From positions 806,001 through 870,000 of the forward strand of contig CBDCOU010000003.1 of the NCBI GenBank assembly GCA_965219935.1: 64,000 nucleotides of DNA, given 5' to 3'. Made by a program: the position numbers and the translations under genes. The notes below the pieces were generated by a model, which saw only the letters and a program-made list of their open reading frames with translations, made no database searches and was not told the DNA's origin. The stretch is from Bin34 sp965219935 (lineage in GTDB: Bacteria > Chloroflexota > Anaerolineae > Caldilineales > Caldilineaceae). Shown here in pieces: positions 18,070 through 29,602 of the stretch; within the stretch, counting starts at the first letter, position 1, and every line of letters starts with the position of its first letter.

Positions 18070-18939
18070 ATGCATCTTTTGCAAACCCTGGAAAACCCCT
18101 ACGCCCTTGCCGCCGCATTCTCCCGCGACGGCGCCCGCCTGGTAACTGCCGGCATGAACAATGATTTGACAGTCTGGCAGATCGCCAACTGGAGCCGGGA
18201 AGCCCACATCAACGCACACGACAAAAGCATCAACGCATTGGTCGTGAGCCTGGACGGGAGCATCCTGGTTACCGGGAGCAGCGATTGCACGGCCGCCATC
18301 CGATCAATGCCCGGGCTGGAGGAGCGGCATCGGGTGCAGGATCGCAAGAAGGTTGTATCGGGCTTGGCCATGTCTCCGGACACCGACCTGTTCGCGATCT
18401 GTTCCTACGGTGGGCGGATTGCGGCCTGGGATTTCGACGGGCAACCTGCAGCCGGTTTCCAGGCCAGCCGAAGAAATTTGACGGGCATAGCATTTTGGTC
18501 GGATTCCACCCAAATTTTGGCGGGTGGGCTAGGGGGTGAACTCACCATTTGGTCGTTTCCGGGCGGAGAGCCCTTGGGTGCCGTGCCGGCCCACGACATT
18601 GCCCTGAGCGCCTTGAAGCCGGATGATGCCCACGGGCAGGTGTGGACACTTGGGTACGAAGGCCAACTCAAAGTGTGGGATGCAGACGGGTGGCGTCTGA
18701 TCCGTTCCGCAAAGCTCTCGGACGAGCGCATTATGGGGTGCCGGCTGGACCTCGAGCGCCGATGTGCGGCGGTCCTCACGGCCGGTTGCATTCGCCTGTT
18801 TGACCTCGCCAACTGGATTTGGCTGGATGCTCTTGAGGTCGACTCCAATGTGCTGACCTGCGCGGCCTGGTCGTCGGATGGGACAACTCTCGCGGTAGGA
18901 TCTGCCGACAGGCGGCTACGGATTTTGGCAGTGGACTAA
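18070..18939 (+). CDS. WD40 repeat protein
   Basis: 289 residues made almost wholly of WD40-like beta-propeller repeats. Repeated units include LVTAGMNNDLTVWQIANW, ILVTGSSDCTAAIR, ILAGGLGGELTIWSF, VWTLGYEGQLKVWD and LAVGSADRRLRIL, giving about six or seven blades. There is no signal peptide, so it is probably a cytoplasmic protein-interaction scaffold of unknown partner. AGGAG lies 8 bases before the ATG. Divergent from the antiporter operon. Confidence 0.8.
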   Translation: MHLLQTLENPYALAAAFSRDGARLVTAGMNNDLTVWQIANWSREAHINAHDKSINALVVSLDGSILVTGSSDCTAAIRSMPGLEERHRVQDRKKVVSGLAMSPDTDLFAICSYGGRIAAWDFDGQPAAGFQASRRNLTGIAFWSDSTQILAGGLGGELTIWSFPGGEPLGAVPAHDIALSALKPDDAHGQVWTLGYEGQLKVWDADGWRLIRSAKLSDERIMGCRLDLERRCAAVLTAGCIRLFDLANWIWLDALEVDSNVLTCAAWSSDGTTLAVGSADRRLRILAVD

Positions 18940-19000
18940 GCTGTTCCGGAACTGTGTCTGCCCCCTTCCGCTCGGGTCAACCTCCAATACCGGTCACCAC

Positions 19001-20026
19001 ATGTCCGAACACGTGCCTACCTATCTGCACCTCAACGAAAACTCGCGCCCGCCCAGCAAGGCCGTGGCCAATGCCGTGTTGGGGGTCCTGTCCGGCCTCA
19101 ACCGATATCCCAAAGTGCCCAACAGGCTGCACGGTCGGCTGGTCGAGTACCTTGGCAATGGGTTGACCGTTGAGAACATCTCGGTTGGTCACGGGGGTGT
19201 GGATGTGCTGCACCAATTGGCCGTTGCCTTCCTGCACCCGGGCGATGAAGCCATCGTTCCCAGACCGAACTTCCCTGTCTATGTCAACAACGTTGCCAAC
19301 CGCGGCGCGACCCTGGTACAGGTTGAACTGAACGACTACAGGCTGGACATGCAGGCCCTGCTCGATGCGGTCACGCCTGTCACCAGGATGATGTATCTGA
19401 CGAGCCCCCACAACCCCTGCGGATCGCTCACCACGCAGGATGAGTTGGACTGGCTCATGGAACATCTGCCGGACCATGTCCTGCTTGTGTTCGACGAGGT
19501 GTATTGGCACTTCGCCAGTGATCCCTCCCAGGCGAGAGCCTGGAAGCATGTGCATGCAGACCGCAACGTGGTGGTGCTGCATAGTTTTTCGAAGGCATTC
19601 GGCATGGCCGGCCTGCGTCTCGGCTACGCAGTGTCGTCGCCTCGCATCAAGCAGGTGTTCTGTCCACCGATTTCCGAGTTCCGCGTCAACCTGATGACCG
19701 AGGCCGCCGGGCTGGCGGCCCTGGAAGATACGGAGGGAGTCCGCGAATCGATCCGCTTGATGCAGGAAGGCTGCACGGTCCTGTACAACGCCTTGTCCGG
19801 GATGGACGGTGTAATCAGGGTCCTGCCCAGCCAAGCCAGTTTCGTGGCATTTCGTCCGGACTGTTCCGGCAAGTGGCTGGAGAGCCAACTGGCGGACCGA
19901 AACATTCTGGTGAGGGAACTGTCGGGCTTCCAAATGCCGGGATGGGTGCGGATTTCGGTTGGCAACCCCGACGAGACGGAACAGTGTCTCTCCGAAGTGG
20001 CCGACATCCTGTCGAACAGGCCGTGA
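19001..20026 (+). CDS. HisC-like PLP-dependent aminotransferase
   Basis: 341 residues, class I/II aminotransferase close to histidinol-phosphate aminotransferases. The N terminus has the HisC-type HLNEN. PLP-site motifs are TSPHNPCG (about 130), FDEVYWHF (about 165), HSFSKAFGMAGLR with the Schiff-base lysine (about 196), and a late WVRISVGNPDE carrying the carboxylate-binding arginine. It probably transaminates histidinol phosphate or an aromatic/related amino acid. No other histidine genes are nearby, so the exact substrate is open. Confidence 0.8.
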   Translation: MSEHVPTYLHLNENSRPPSKAVANAVLGVLSGLNRYPKVPNRLHGRLVEYLGNGLTVENISVGHGGVDVLHQLAVAFLHPGDEAIVPRPNFPVYVNNVANRGATLVQVELNDYRLDMQALLDAVTPVTRMMYLTSPHNPCGSLTTQDELDWLMEHLPDHVLLVFDEVYWHFASDPSQARAWKHVHADRNVVVLHSFSKAFGMAGLRLGYAVSSPRIKQVFCPPISEFRVNLMTEAAGLAALEDTEGVRESIRLMQEGCTVLYNALSGMDGVIRVLPSQASFVAFRPDCSGKWLESQLADRNILVRELSGFQMPGWVRISVGNPDETEQCLSEVADILSNRP

Positions 20027-20198
20027 TCGGTGTCCGGACCATGATCTGTGGATTCGTGTTGGGCTCTTGTTGCGAATCCGCCCATGTCTGCAAACCGGAG
20101 ACCCGCCGGGCATGTCCGGCTCCGGAGCATTCTGTGATGGTCACCGTTCCAATTCGCTCCGGACCACCCATGCTCCATTCGGTCTGACCAGGATCCAC

Positions 20199-20637
20199 AT
20201 GCGCATCACCACCATCGTCCCGAACAGAGCGGAAACTGCCGTCTTGGCGCCCTTTCCCGACCCGGCATCCCGACGAAATGAACCGTCATCGCCACCTGGC
20301 CAAGCACTTCGGCGATCCCGACACCGCCCCCGAGGACTGCGCCCGGCGCAACGCCTGCGTCATCGCTGAGCAGGGCAAGCCCCCTCACTTCGCGCTGGAA
20401 GTTGCCTCGTGCTCCACCGGCCATATGGACGTCCAGGACAAGCCGGCGGGCTACGCGGTCCTGGGCATCCCCGAGTATTGGCGTTTCGACGAGACCGGCG
20501 AGAGCCACGGTACGCGCCTGGCTGGAGATCGGCTGTCGGGGGACTGCTACGGTCCCATCGAGATTATGAAGCTTCCCGACGACAGCTTGGAGGTCTACTG
20601 TAAGGCACTGGACCTGAAGGAACAGATTGGGGTATGA
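20199..20637 (+). pseudogene. Uma2-family (DUF820) endonuclease-like pseudogene
   Basis: Remnants of a Uma2/DUF820 protein occur in two frames. From ATG 20199 one frame reads RAETAVLAPFPDPA, a typical N-terminal start. The continuation MNRHRHLAKHFGDPDT is in another frame from 20278, so a frameshift lies near 20265-20280. After GDPDT the middle of the protein (usually about 50 residues) is missing. The core resumes with EQGKPPHFALEVAS, GIPEYWRFDETGE and GTRLAGDRL, then stops early at 20637 without the usual C terminus. From family knowledge I judge it non-functional. Confidence 0.65.
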
Positions 20638-20693
20638 CCTGCCCCGCAAGGATGGCCGAAACCTCCATTGGAATTCACGAGGCCAGCTGTTCC

Positions 20694-22997
<2,304 letters not shown>

Positions 22998-23105
22998 GGC
23001 GGATCAATTTCCGGAAGTGGGTGGGACGGTGAGTCGCCCGGGCGTTAGCCCTCGGGCCGGCATGCTCGATCCTATCAGACCTGATCGCCGCCTGCTGTCG
23101 CAGAC

Positions 23106-23128
23106 CGACACCTTTCCAACTGGTGTCG
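23106..23128. repeat. Inverted repeat between maeB and the exchanger gene
   Basis: CGACACC (23106-23112) and GGTGTCG (23122-23128) form a perfect 7-bp stem with a 9-base loop. There is no T-tract on either side, so it may be an operator in the maeB upstream region rather than a terminator. Confidence 0.3.
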
Positions 23129-23166
23129 CCAGGCCTCACTTCCGGGCCGAGGAATTCGTTTGTGCG

Positions 23167-24273
23167 TTAGATCCCGCCGGCTCTGGCCACGGCTTCGAAC
23201 AACGGCAGGCCTTCGGGTGGCCAATGCCAACGGCCCGTGGCATTCAAGACAACGCTCCAGCAAAAGACGGCGTACAGGCAGACCAGGGGAATGCCCACCG
23301 AACGCCGGGCTTGAAATCCGGTCCACCAGACTACGAGGAACGGCAGGGTGCTGGACAGCAGCATGATCGGATAGTCAAACGCCAGCATGGAGACCGGTGC
23401 CGGCATGGGTTTGACCACTGCCGTGATGCCGACGATGGCCAGGATATTGAGCATGTTGCTGCCCACGAGATTCCCAACGGCGATTTCGCGTTCCCCTTGG
23501 CGGATGGCGATGAGCGTGGTCGCCAGTTCCGGCAGGCTGGTGCCAATGGCAACAATGGACAGGCCGATGAACAACTCGCTGATCCCGAACAGGCGTGCCA
23601 GGCCACCGGCTCCATTGACCAGTGCGTCGGCGCTGAGCGGCATGCCTACCAGTGAAAAGCCAAGCACCACCAGGACGGCCGTCAGTCCCCAGCGCCCAAA
23701 CCGCTGCCAGAAGTCCGCGTCGTCCGCGGATTCGACGGCTTCGGGATGCGCCCGGCCGAAGACGATGGAGTACGTCATGAAGATTGCCAACCCCACCAAC
23801 AGAATCGCTCCTTCCCACGGCATCACGATTCCGTCGATCGAGAACGCGACCAGCACCACCGATACCAGAAGCATGGCGGGATACTCCCGGGTCAACAGGC
23901 GACGTTGGATGGGGAGGGCTGCAATCAACGAACCCAGTCCGAGAATCAGGCCGATGTTGGCGATGTTGCTGCCAACCACGTTGCCGATGGCGAGCGTTCC
24001 GGAGGTGTTGGGATTGAGGTTGTCAAGGATGCTCACCAGCAATTCCGGCAGGCTGGTGCCCAGAGCCACAATCGTCAGGCCAATCATGATTGGCGACATG
24101 CCCAGGCGGGAGGCCAGCTCGCTGGCGCTGGAGACCAGGCCGTACCCGGCCACAACCAACCCGGCCAATCCGAGGACGATTTGCAGGAGCAGAATCGGAA
24201 GGGCGGAATCGCTCACAGGGGAACTCGGTTTTGGTACCGGACAGAAGCTGCGGTCCCGGTAGGCGCAGCCCAT
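23167..24273 (-). CDS. Calcium/sodium antiporter, CaCA family (YrbG-like)
   Basis: 368 residues, about ten membrane helices with the two inverted alpha repeats of CaCA exchangers. Repeat 1 reads IVALGTSLPELLVS and IGNVVGSNIANI; repeat 2 reads IVAIGTSLPELATT and VGNLVGSNMLNI. These hold the acidic ion-coordinating residues. It exchanges Na+ (or H+) for Ca2+ across the cytoplasmic membrane. ATG 24273 is four bases from the miaB stop. A GTG at 24216 (VSDSALP) is an alternative start nearer the first helix. Confidence 0.9.
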   Translation of the reverse strand: MGCAYRDRSFCPVPKPSSPVSDSALPILLLQIVLGLAGLVVAGYGLVSSASELASRLGMSPIMIGLTIVALGTSLPELLVSILDNLNPNTSGTLAIGNVVGSNIANIGLILGLGSLIAALPIQRRLLTREYPAMLLVSVVLVAFSIDGIVMPWEGAILLVGLAIFMTYSIVFGRAHPEAVESADDADFWQRFGRWGLTAVLVVLGFSLVGMPLSADALVNGAGGLARLFGISELFIGLSIVAIGTSLPELATTLIAIRQGEREIAVGNLVGSNMLNILAIVGITAVVKPMPAPVSMLAFDYPIMLLSSTLPFLVVWWTGFQARRSVGIPLVCLYAVFCWSVVLNATGRWHWPPEGLPLFEAVARAGGI

Positions 24274-24276
24274 CGA

Positions 24277-25719
24277 TCAGCAGGCGGATGGGCTGTCCAG
24301 AATGGATTCCAGCCGTCCCTGCATGGACCACGGCCCCGCCCAACTGATCCGTGCGTTCACCATGCAGCCCGTCAAGTCCTGATCGTGTTCCACGAATACC
24401 AGCCGATTCTGGCGGGTGCGCCCGAGCCACCGGCCCTTGTGGCGGCGTTCAATCAGCAATTCCACCGAATCACCGAGCTGGCGGCGGTTCTTGCGCAGGC
24501 AGATGTCGCGCATCAGGGAGTCGAGGCGGGCATGTCGCTCGCGCTTCACGGAATCGGGAACATCGTCCTCCATCCGACGGTCGCTGACCGTGCCCGGCCG
24601 GGGACTGTACCGGGCAAGGTGCGCCTTTTCCGGCTGCAGATCGCGCAGCAGGGTCTCCGTGTCCCGAAACTGACTGTCCGTCTCCCCGCAGAAGCCCACA
24701 ATGATGTCGGTGTGGATGCTGCAGTCCGGCAGTTTGGCTCGGATGTGTCCAATCAGGTCGCGATACTCCTCCTGCGTATAGCCGCGTCGCATGTTTCGCA
24801 GGACGTCGTTGTTGCCGGCCTGGGCCGGCACCTCGATTTGCTCGCACACCTTGGGCAGATCGCGTACGGTGTCCAGGATGCGGTCCGACAGGTAGGTTGG
24901 ATGGCTGGTCAGGAAGCGGACACGCCACAGGTCCGGAATGTCGTGGATCGCACGCAGCAGGTCGGCCAGGTCCGGCACCTTGGAATTCGACAGGCCTCCA
25001 TGCACCGGAACCTGTCCGCTGTGGCCCAGTGGTCCGCGCAAGTCGTAGCCGTACCGATCCACGATCTGACCCAAGAGCGTAACTTCGCGGGCACCCTGGC
25101 GCACCCGGAGTTCCACTTCCCTTCGAATGTCCTCCAAGGACCGGCTGCGTTCGACACCGCGCCGGAACGGGATGATGCAGAAGGTGCAGGCATGGCTGCA
25201 CCCGTACACCACTGGCACATAGGCGGTCACGCCTTCATGATGCAGGCTGTCGCCGCCCGTACGGCCGGGGACACTGTGGGTTTCGTCGGTGTCCTGCAGT
25301 GTGTGGCGCGCGGAGGTCAGGTCCCTGATCAGCGATTCCGAGTCCTGATTGATGGTGTCCTGCAGCAAATGGTTGACCAGAGGCAGTGGTTCGCTCGGCG
25401 GCATGAACACGTCCACATGGGGAAACCGTTCGATCAGGGCGGGGGACGGATTGACTCCCACCATGCAGCCCATCAGGGCCAGGGTCCGATCCGGCTGCCC
25501 TGACTTCCAGCCCTTGAGCGCGCCGAGTTTGCCCGCTGCCTTGTCCTCTGCGCTTTGGCGAACCACACAGGTGTTCAGGACGACCACCTCCGCTTCATCC
25601 GGGTCGCGGGTCGCGGTGTAGCCAAGATCAGTGAGCGCGTCCGCCACATGCTGGGAATCGGCCGTGTTCATCTGGCAGCCGACCGTCCAGATGTGGAATC
25701 TTCTGTCCATTGCTGTCAT
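24277..25719 (-). CDS. miaB: tRNA-2-methylthio-N6-dimethylallyladenosine synthase (MiaB)
   Basis: 480 residues. The radical SAM methylthiotransferase domains appear in order. The N-terminal UPF0004 domain carries three cluster cysteines (VGCQMN, LNTCVVR, LMGCM). The radical SAM core has CSHACTFC (about 178-185) and the C-terminal TRAM domain is about 410-470. It adds the 2-methylthio group to i6A37 of tRNAs reading UNN codons. MtaB/RimO homologues are possible, but the NTCVVR motif and length favour MiaB. It overlaps nothing and is followed within four bases by the exchanger gene. Confidence 0.9.
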   Translation of the reverse strand: MTAMDRRFHIWTVGCQMNTADSQHVADALTDLGYTATRDPDEAEVVVLNTCVVRQSAEDKAAGKLGALKGWKSGQPDRTLALMGCMVGVNPSPALIERFPHVDVFMPPSEPLPLVNHLLQDTINQDSESLIRDLTSARHTLQDTDETHSVPGRTGGDSLHHEGVTAYVPVVYGCSHACTFCIIPFRRGVERSRSLEDIRREVELRVRQGAREVTLLGQIVDRYGYDLRGPLGHSGQVPVHGGLSNSKVPDLADLLRAIHDIPDLWRVRFLTSHPTYLSDRILDTVRDLPKVCEQIEVPAQAGNNDVLRNMRRGYTQEEYRDLIGHIRAKLPDCSIHTDIIVGFCGETDSQFRDTETLLRDLQPEKAHLARYSPRPGTVSDRRMEDDVPDSVKRERHARLDSLMRDICLRKNRRQLGDSVELLIERRHKGRWLGRTRQNRLVFVEHDQDLTGCMVNARISWAGPWSMQGRLESILDSPSAC

Positions 25720-25765
25720 TTCCCTCGGCCCGGTGGACCGGGCAGGCTCTTCGTCATCCGAATTC

Positions 25766-26503
25766 CTAGCGTACGTCCGGATCGGTGGGGTAGACGTCTA
25801 TGTTTTCCAGGCATACCCGGTAAGGCAGCGAGACCGCAAACACAATTGTGTCCGCCACGTCCTCGGCTTGCAGCATTCGGTTCCGCATCTCCTGGGGAGG
25901 GGGATCGGGGCGTCGATCCAGGATCGGTGTGGCGCCAACCCCCGGGTTGACCAGGAGCGCGCGGATGCCGAAGGGATTTCCTTCTTCATTGGCAATTCGG
26001 TTGAGCGCCGCCATGCCCAACTTGCTGCTGCTGTACGACACGCCGGCCAAAAGGCTGGGGTAGTTCGCGGCCCGGGATGCGACGTTGACGATGCTGCCGC
26101 GTCCAAGTTCACGCATGCCCGGCATGACCAGTTTGGTCAACAGAAACGCCGCGTCCAGATTTACGGCCAGGACCGTTCGCCACTGTTCAAGACTGGTGTC
26201 GGCGTAACGGCGGGGAATGACGTTGGTGCCGGCGTTGTTCACCAGGATTTCAATTGGACCCAGGCGGCCGGCGGCTTCCTCATACGCCGCGCAGAGGGCA
26301 TCCGTGTCGGCCACATCCACCGAAATTGCCAGTACACTCCCACTCGCGGACTCAAGCTCCCCGGCAAGTTGCTCCAGCGCGCTCGCCGTGCGTGCCATCA
26401 TGGCCACCCGCGCACCCCGGGTGGCCAGTGCCCGAGCGGTGGCCGCCCCGAAACCGCTGCTGGCACCGGTGACCACCGCGGTCTTGCCTTGTAGATTCAG
26501 CAC
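25766..26503 (-). CDS. Short-chain dehydrogenase/reductase
   Basis: 245 residues. The Rossmann motif TGASSGFGAA is near residue 12, NNAG near 88, the catalytic Ser in NVASRAANYPS near 138, and the tyrosine/lysine pair in YSSSK near 152-156. It is an NAD(P)-dependent oxidoreductase of unknown substrate, in the YdfG/Oxidored-like group that includes serine and 3-hydroxy acid dehydrogenases. GTG 26503 is chosen since the protein then starts at the conserved LQGKTAVVTG; the frame continues far upstream without SDR similarity. A 15-bp palindrome sits just upstream. Confidence 0.85.
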   Translation of the reverse strand: MLNLQGKTAVVTGASSGFGAATARALATRGARVAMMARTASALEQLAGELESASGSVLAISVDVADTDALCAAYEEAAGRLGPIEILVNNAGTNVIPRRYADTSLEQWRTVLAVNLDAAFLLTKLVMPGMRELGRGSIVNVASRAANYPSLLAGVSYSSSKLGMAALNRIANEEGNPFGIRALLVNPGVGATPILDRRPDPPPQEMRNRMLQAEDVADTIVFAVSLPYRVCLENIDVYPTDPDVR

Positions 26504-26968
26504 GTGGTGGAGTCCGGAGTCATCTTGCTGCCACACTGTGGCAATTCGTGGTGAGGCGCGCCGGCAAAGGACATCTCCGTACAGGTTTGCCGGGCACCAT
26601 GACCCGTATGATACATTCTTGCGGCGGCGAAATGCCGGCCGTCGGTGCCTGGTTGGGGGCGCATTGTTTATCCTTGGATCCCACATGCTTAACGGTGCTT
26701 CGCCTCGACCCGGGGAAACCGCACTCCTGCCATGGGCCACATTGAACCCGGTGGCGGGGTCAGGCCGAGCCTTGGGACCGCAGTCCATCCGTGGCAGCAG
26801 ATTGCGTCTTCCCAACCGGGGTTGTCGGCAAGGGTCGGCTTGCGAAATGCCCACGGTATGCCCGGACGCCCCCGACGCGCGACTTGTGGTCGGCTGAACG
26901 GCATTTGAAATCGCCTGCATCGGCGCGCTCGCCCAGATCCAAAACCGTCCCAGGCCCAAGGAACCCCC
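26504..26968. other. Divergent intergenic region (465 bp) between SDR and HAD genes
   Basis: I find no supported gene here. Apart from the palindrome at 26529-26543, no promoter with both boxes at normal spacing is visible. TATGAT near 26608 has TTGCCG only 14 bases before it. AAGGAA at the right edge serves as the ribosome binding site of the HAD gene. Confidence 0.4.
26529..26543. promoter_or_regulatory. 15-bp palindrome, possible operator of the SDR gene
   Basis: TGCCACA-C-TGTGGCA is a perfect dyad with 7-bp arms. It is centred 33 bases upstream of the GTG at 26503, a position suited to a dimeric repressor. No regulator gene is adjacent. Confidence 0.3.
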
Positions 26969-27919
26969 ATGGCCCGCGTGCTGGCCACAGACATCACTCC
27001 TCCCCGACGCGTTGACAGTCTGATTTTCGATGTCGACGGTGTTCTGTGGGACACCACCGGGAGCTACGATCCCGCGATTGTCCAGACCATTGATCTGTTG
27101 GCGGAACACATGGGCCGCGACGACCTGTCCGGCCAGGTTGGGGCATCCGATCTGCGGGCGATGAGGCTGGCCGGCGGATTGAACAGCGACTGGGACCTCA
27201 CCTATGTCGTTCTGGTTGCGCTGTTGGCCGGTTGGAAGGATCTGGGCGCGGCGGCCGCGGCGACACGCGGAAGAGGCCGTGCCTGGGCTGAGGAGCAACG
27301 CGGGTTCGGCGCCAACCTGGAATTCGAACTGCTGCGGTACTGGTTCGATCTTGTGTATTGGGGCAGCGAACGCATCGGCGGCGTGCTGGACACCCCCCCG
27401 GTCCACGGCACAAACCTGCCGGGCACCTGGCATGCCGAACGCCCCTTGGTGACCGCGTCCCTGCTGGACAGCCTTCGGCATCTGGGGATTGATGCCATGG
27501 GCATCGCCACCGGACGGCCCTTGATCGAGTTGCAGACCGTGCTGGACAATGGGCCGTTGCTCGACTACATCGACTTTGAGTGCATGTGCCGTGGCGACAT
27601 ACTCAAAAAACCCGATCCGGCTGTTGTGTCATGGTGCGTGGATCGCATGCGGTCCCGCCTCCCTGCACAGCGCGGCCGCGAATTGACCATTCTGTACTCC
27701 GGCGACACGCGGGACGATCTTGATCTGGTACTCAACTACGAACGATGGGACGCGCGGGAACCATCCGAGGCCTTGTGGATTGGCGCAGTCAGCGTTGTAC
27801 CCGAATCGGAGTTCGGGTTGTTTCTAGAAGCAGGGGCGGCCGCCTGCATCGACCATGTTTCAGAATTGCCTGCCGTCGTTCAGGAATTCCAAGTCCGTAC
27901 AGGAACCCTCCATGAGTGA
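26969..27919 (+). CDS. HAD-superfamily hydrolase
   Basis: 316 residues. The HAD motif I nucleophile is in FDVDGVLWDT (about 19-28), motif II in GIATGRP (about 178), the motif III lysine in KKPDP (about 210), and motif IV in YSGDTRDDLD (about 243). Probably a phosphatase resembling the HAD-IA group near histidinol-phosphate or phosphoglycolate phosphatases; the large cap (about 40-150) has no assigned substrate. AAGGAA precedes the ATG. The stop overlaps the next gene's ATG region by 8 bases. Confidence 0.8.
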   Translation: MARVLATDITPPRRVDSLIFDVDGVLWDTTGSYDPAIVQTIDLLAEHMGRDDLSGQVGASDLRAMRLAGGLNSDWDLTYVVLVALLAGWKDLGAAAAATRGRGRAWAEEQRGFGANLEFELLRYWFDLVYWGSERIGGVLDTPPVHGTNLPGTWHAERPLVTASLLDSLRHLGIDAMGIATGRPLIELQTVLDNGPLLDYIDFECMCRGDILKKPDPAVVSWCVDRMRSRLPAQRGRELTILYSGDTRDDLDLVLNYERWDAREPSEALWIGAVSVVPESEFGLFLEAGAAACIDHVSELPAVVQEFQVRTGTLHE

Positions 27920-29495
27920 CAGACTCATCATTCCCGGACAACCCAGCGAGCCTGCAGGGCCGGAACAACTGATTGTCCCCGGCGGCGGTTCACGCCCGCC
28001 GGAACCGGTGCCGTTGCCGTCGGACACGCCCGCTGTCGATGTTCCGGCATCCGAAACGGGCGGACAGCCAACGGAGGATACGGCAGACGCCAGAGGCGCG
28101 GCCGCCGGCTTGGAACAGGTTCAACAGTTCCTGAAGAGCCTGCGCTATCCCCCGAGCCAGGTCCAGTTGGATTGTCCGCAGTGCAGTGCCGGGGTGACAT
28201 CGCTGGTCTTCCCGATCCAGGACTATGGAGCGAATCCGGCCCTACTCACCATGTTCCTGTCGGGTCAGCTCAACACCGCCCAGTGCGGAAGCTGCGGCAA
28301 TCAACTGATGACCCAGTTTCCCGTGATGGTGCATTGGCCCCAACAGGAGTTCCTGGGGGTGGTCGTGCCGGAACAGGCCGGAGCCGCGAGCTCGCCGCAG
28401 GCTGTAATCGGCAGTTTGCAATCGACGTTTCTCGCCCGTGTGCCCGCGGGGGAACGCAAGGGCTACATGCTGGCCCCGCGCCAGTTCATGGCACTGGACC
28501 GCCTGCATGACGCCCTGTGGGAGTTTCAGGGCGTAACCCGTGAGATGCGGGAACACCGGGCGGCCGCCATGTCGTTGCTGCAGCGGATGCTGGGTGTCGC
28601 GGACGACGCTTCCGCCCTGGCTGAACTGGCCCGGTCGGAACCCGCCCTGATCGATCGCGAGTTCCTTCTGCTGGCCATGCAATTGGGTTCGCAGGAGGCT
28701 CCCGAGCAGCACGCAGGCTCGCCGTTGCAGCAGGTCATTTCCTGGCTGTCCGCCAATACGCAAGCCGGATTGGAAATCAAGCAGCAGCAGGACACCCTCC
28801 AGGACATCCTGCAGCAACTTCAGGCCGGCATGGACAAGGAGGAGTTGGCGACACGGCTGGTCCAACTGTGGACGGCCGGAGACGGCCAGGACGTGGTCCT
28901 GGCTCTGGTGCAGGCCGTACCACAGCAATTCGACTACGAGTTCTTGCTGGAACTGTCAACCCTCATCGAATTGGAGACCGATGCTCAGGTCAAGGAGAGT
29001 CTGGGCCGGATGCGGGAACAAATCGACGGCCAGATCAAGATGATCCAGCAGCAGGTGGCGACCCTGCAACAGAACGCCTACCAGGCCTGTGTGGCCATCG
29101 TTTCGGCCGCCCTGCAAAGCCAGGATCCCGCCGAGGTACTCCGCCGGCAGAGTCGCATGCTGCGCGGGCCCTTCTTCAATGTCCTGATGAACATGATGGC
29201 CCAAGCCCAGAAGAATCAGGCGCCGCAGGTGGTGAACCGCCTGCTCGAGATCCGGGACATTGCTCTCAATATCCAGGCGGAGGCCATGTCCGAGGAGGAT
29301 CGGTTCCTCTTCACCCTAATTTCGGCCCGCACCGTGGGTGAAACGCGTGCGGCGATGGAGCGACACGGCGACTTGATTAGCGATTCGTTGCTTGAAAAGC
29401 TCGATACGATGGCCAAGGAGCTCGGAGAGAACGACATGGATGTCCAGGCCCGCAAAATTCGCTCGTTGCGCAATGAGCTTGTGCTGAGACGCTGA
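27912..29495 (+). CDS. CpXC-domain protein with long helical C-terminal region
   Basis: 527 residues from ATG 27912 (MSDRLIIPG). A Pro/Gly-rich N terminus is followed by a CpXC zinc-ribbon-like domain (about 85-190, LDCPQC ... CGSCGNQL). Residues 190-527 are mostly alpha-helical, Gln/Leu-rich and probably coiled-coil (KQQQDTLQDILQQLQ, MIQQQVATLQQN). No catalytic motif or membrane segment is seen. The 8-base overlap with the HAD gene implies coupled translation and a shared process of unknown nature. Confidence 0.75.
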   Translation: MSDRLIIPGQPSEPAGPEQLIVPGGGSRPPEPVPLPSDTPAVDVPASETGGQPTEDTADARGAAAGLEQVQQFLKSLRYPPSQVQLDCPQCSAGVTSLVFPIQDYGANPALLTMFLSGQLNTAQCGSCGNQLMTQFPVMVHWPQQEFLGVVVPEQAGAASSPQAVIGSLQSTFLARVPAGERKGYMLAPRQFMALDRLHDALWEFQGVTREMREHRAAAMSLLQRMLGVADDASALAELARSEPALIDREFLLLAMQLGSQEAPEQHAGSPLQQVISWLSANTQAGLEIKQQQDTLQDILQQLQAGMDKEELATRLVQLWTAGDGQDVVLALVQAVPQQFDYEFLLELSTLIELETDAQVKESLGRMREQIDGQIKMIQQQVATLQQNAYQACVAIVSAALQSQDPAEVLRRQSRMLRGPFFNVLMNMMAQAQKNQAPQVVNRLLEIRDIALNIQAEAMSEEDRFLFTLISARTVGETRAAMERHGDLISDSLLEKLDTMAKELGENDMDVQARKIRSLRNELVLRR

Positions 29496-29602
29496 TTTGT
29501 CCCGGCCGGCCTCCGGCGCGGCTTCACCGGTGAGTATTCGGACCATACCTTGCTTTTTGGATCGCCCTCCATCCCGATTGCGTGGTCAAGGAGTTGGTTG
29601 TT

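Noticed and set aside
23746..25503. Plus-strand ORF (585 aa) opposite the exchanger and miaB
   Set aside because: It spans two well-defined genes antisense, with no motif and no ribosome binding site.
26504..27481. N-terminal extension of the SDR frame beyond GTG 26503
   Set aside because: The extra 326 residues are unrelated to SDRs and overlap the HAD gene on the opposite strand.
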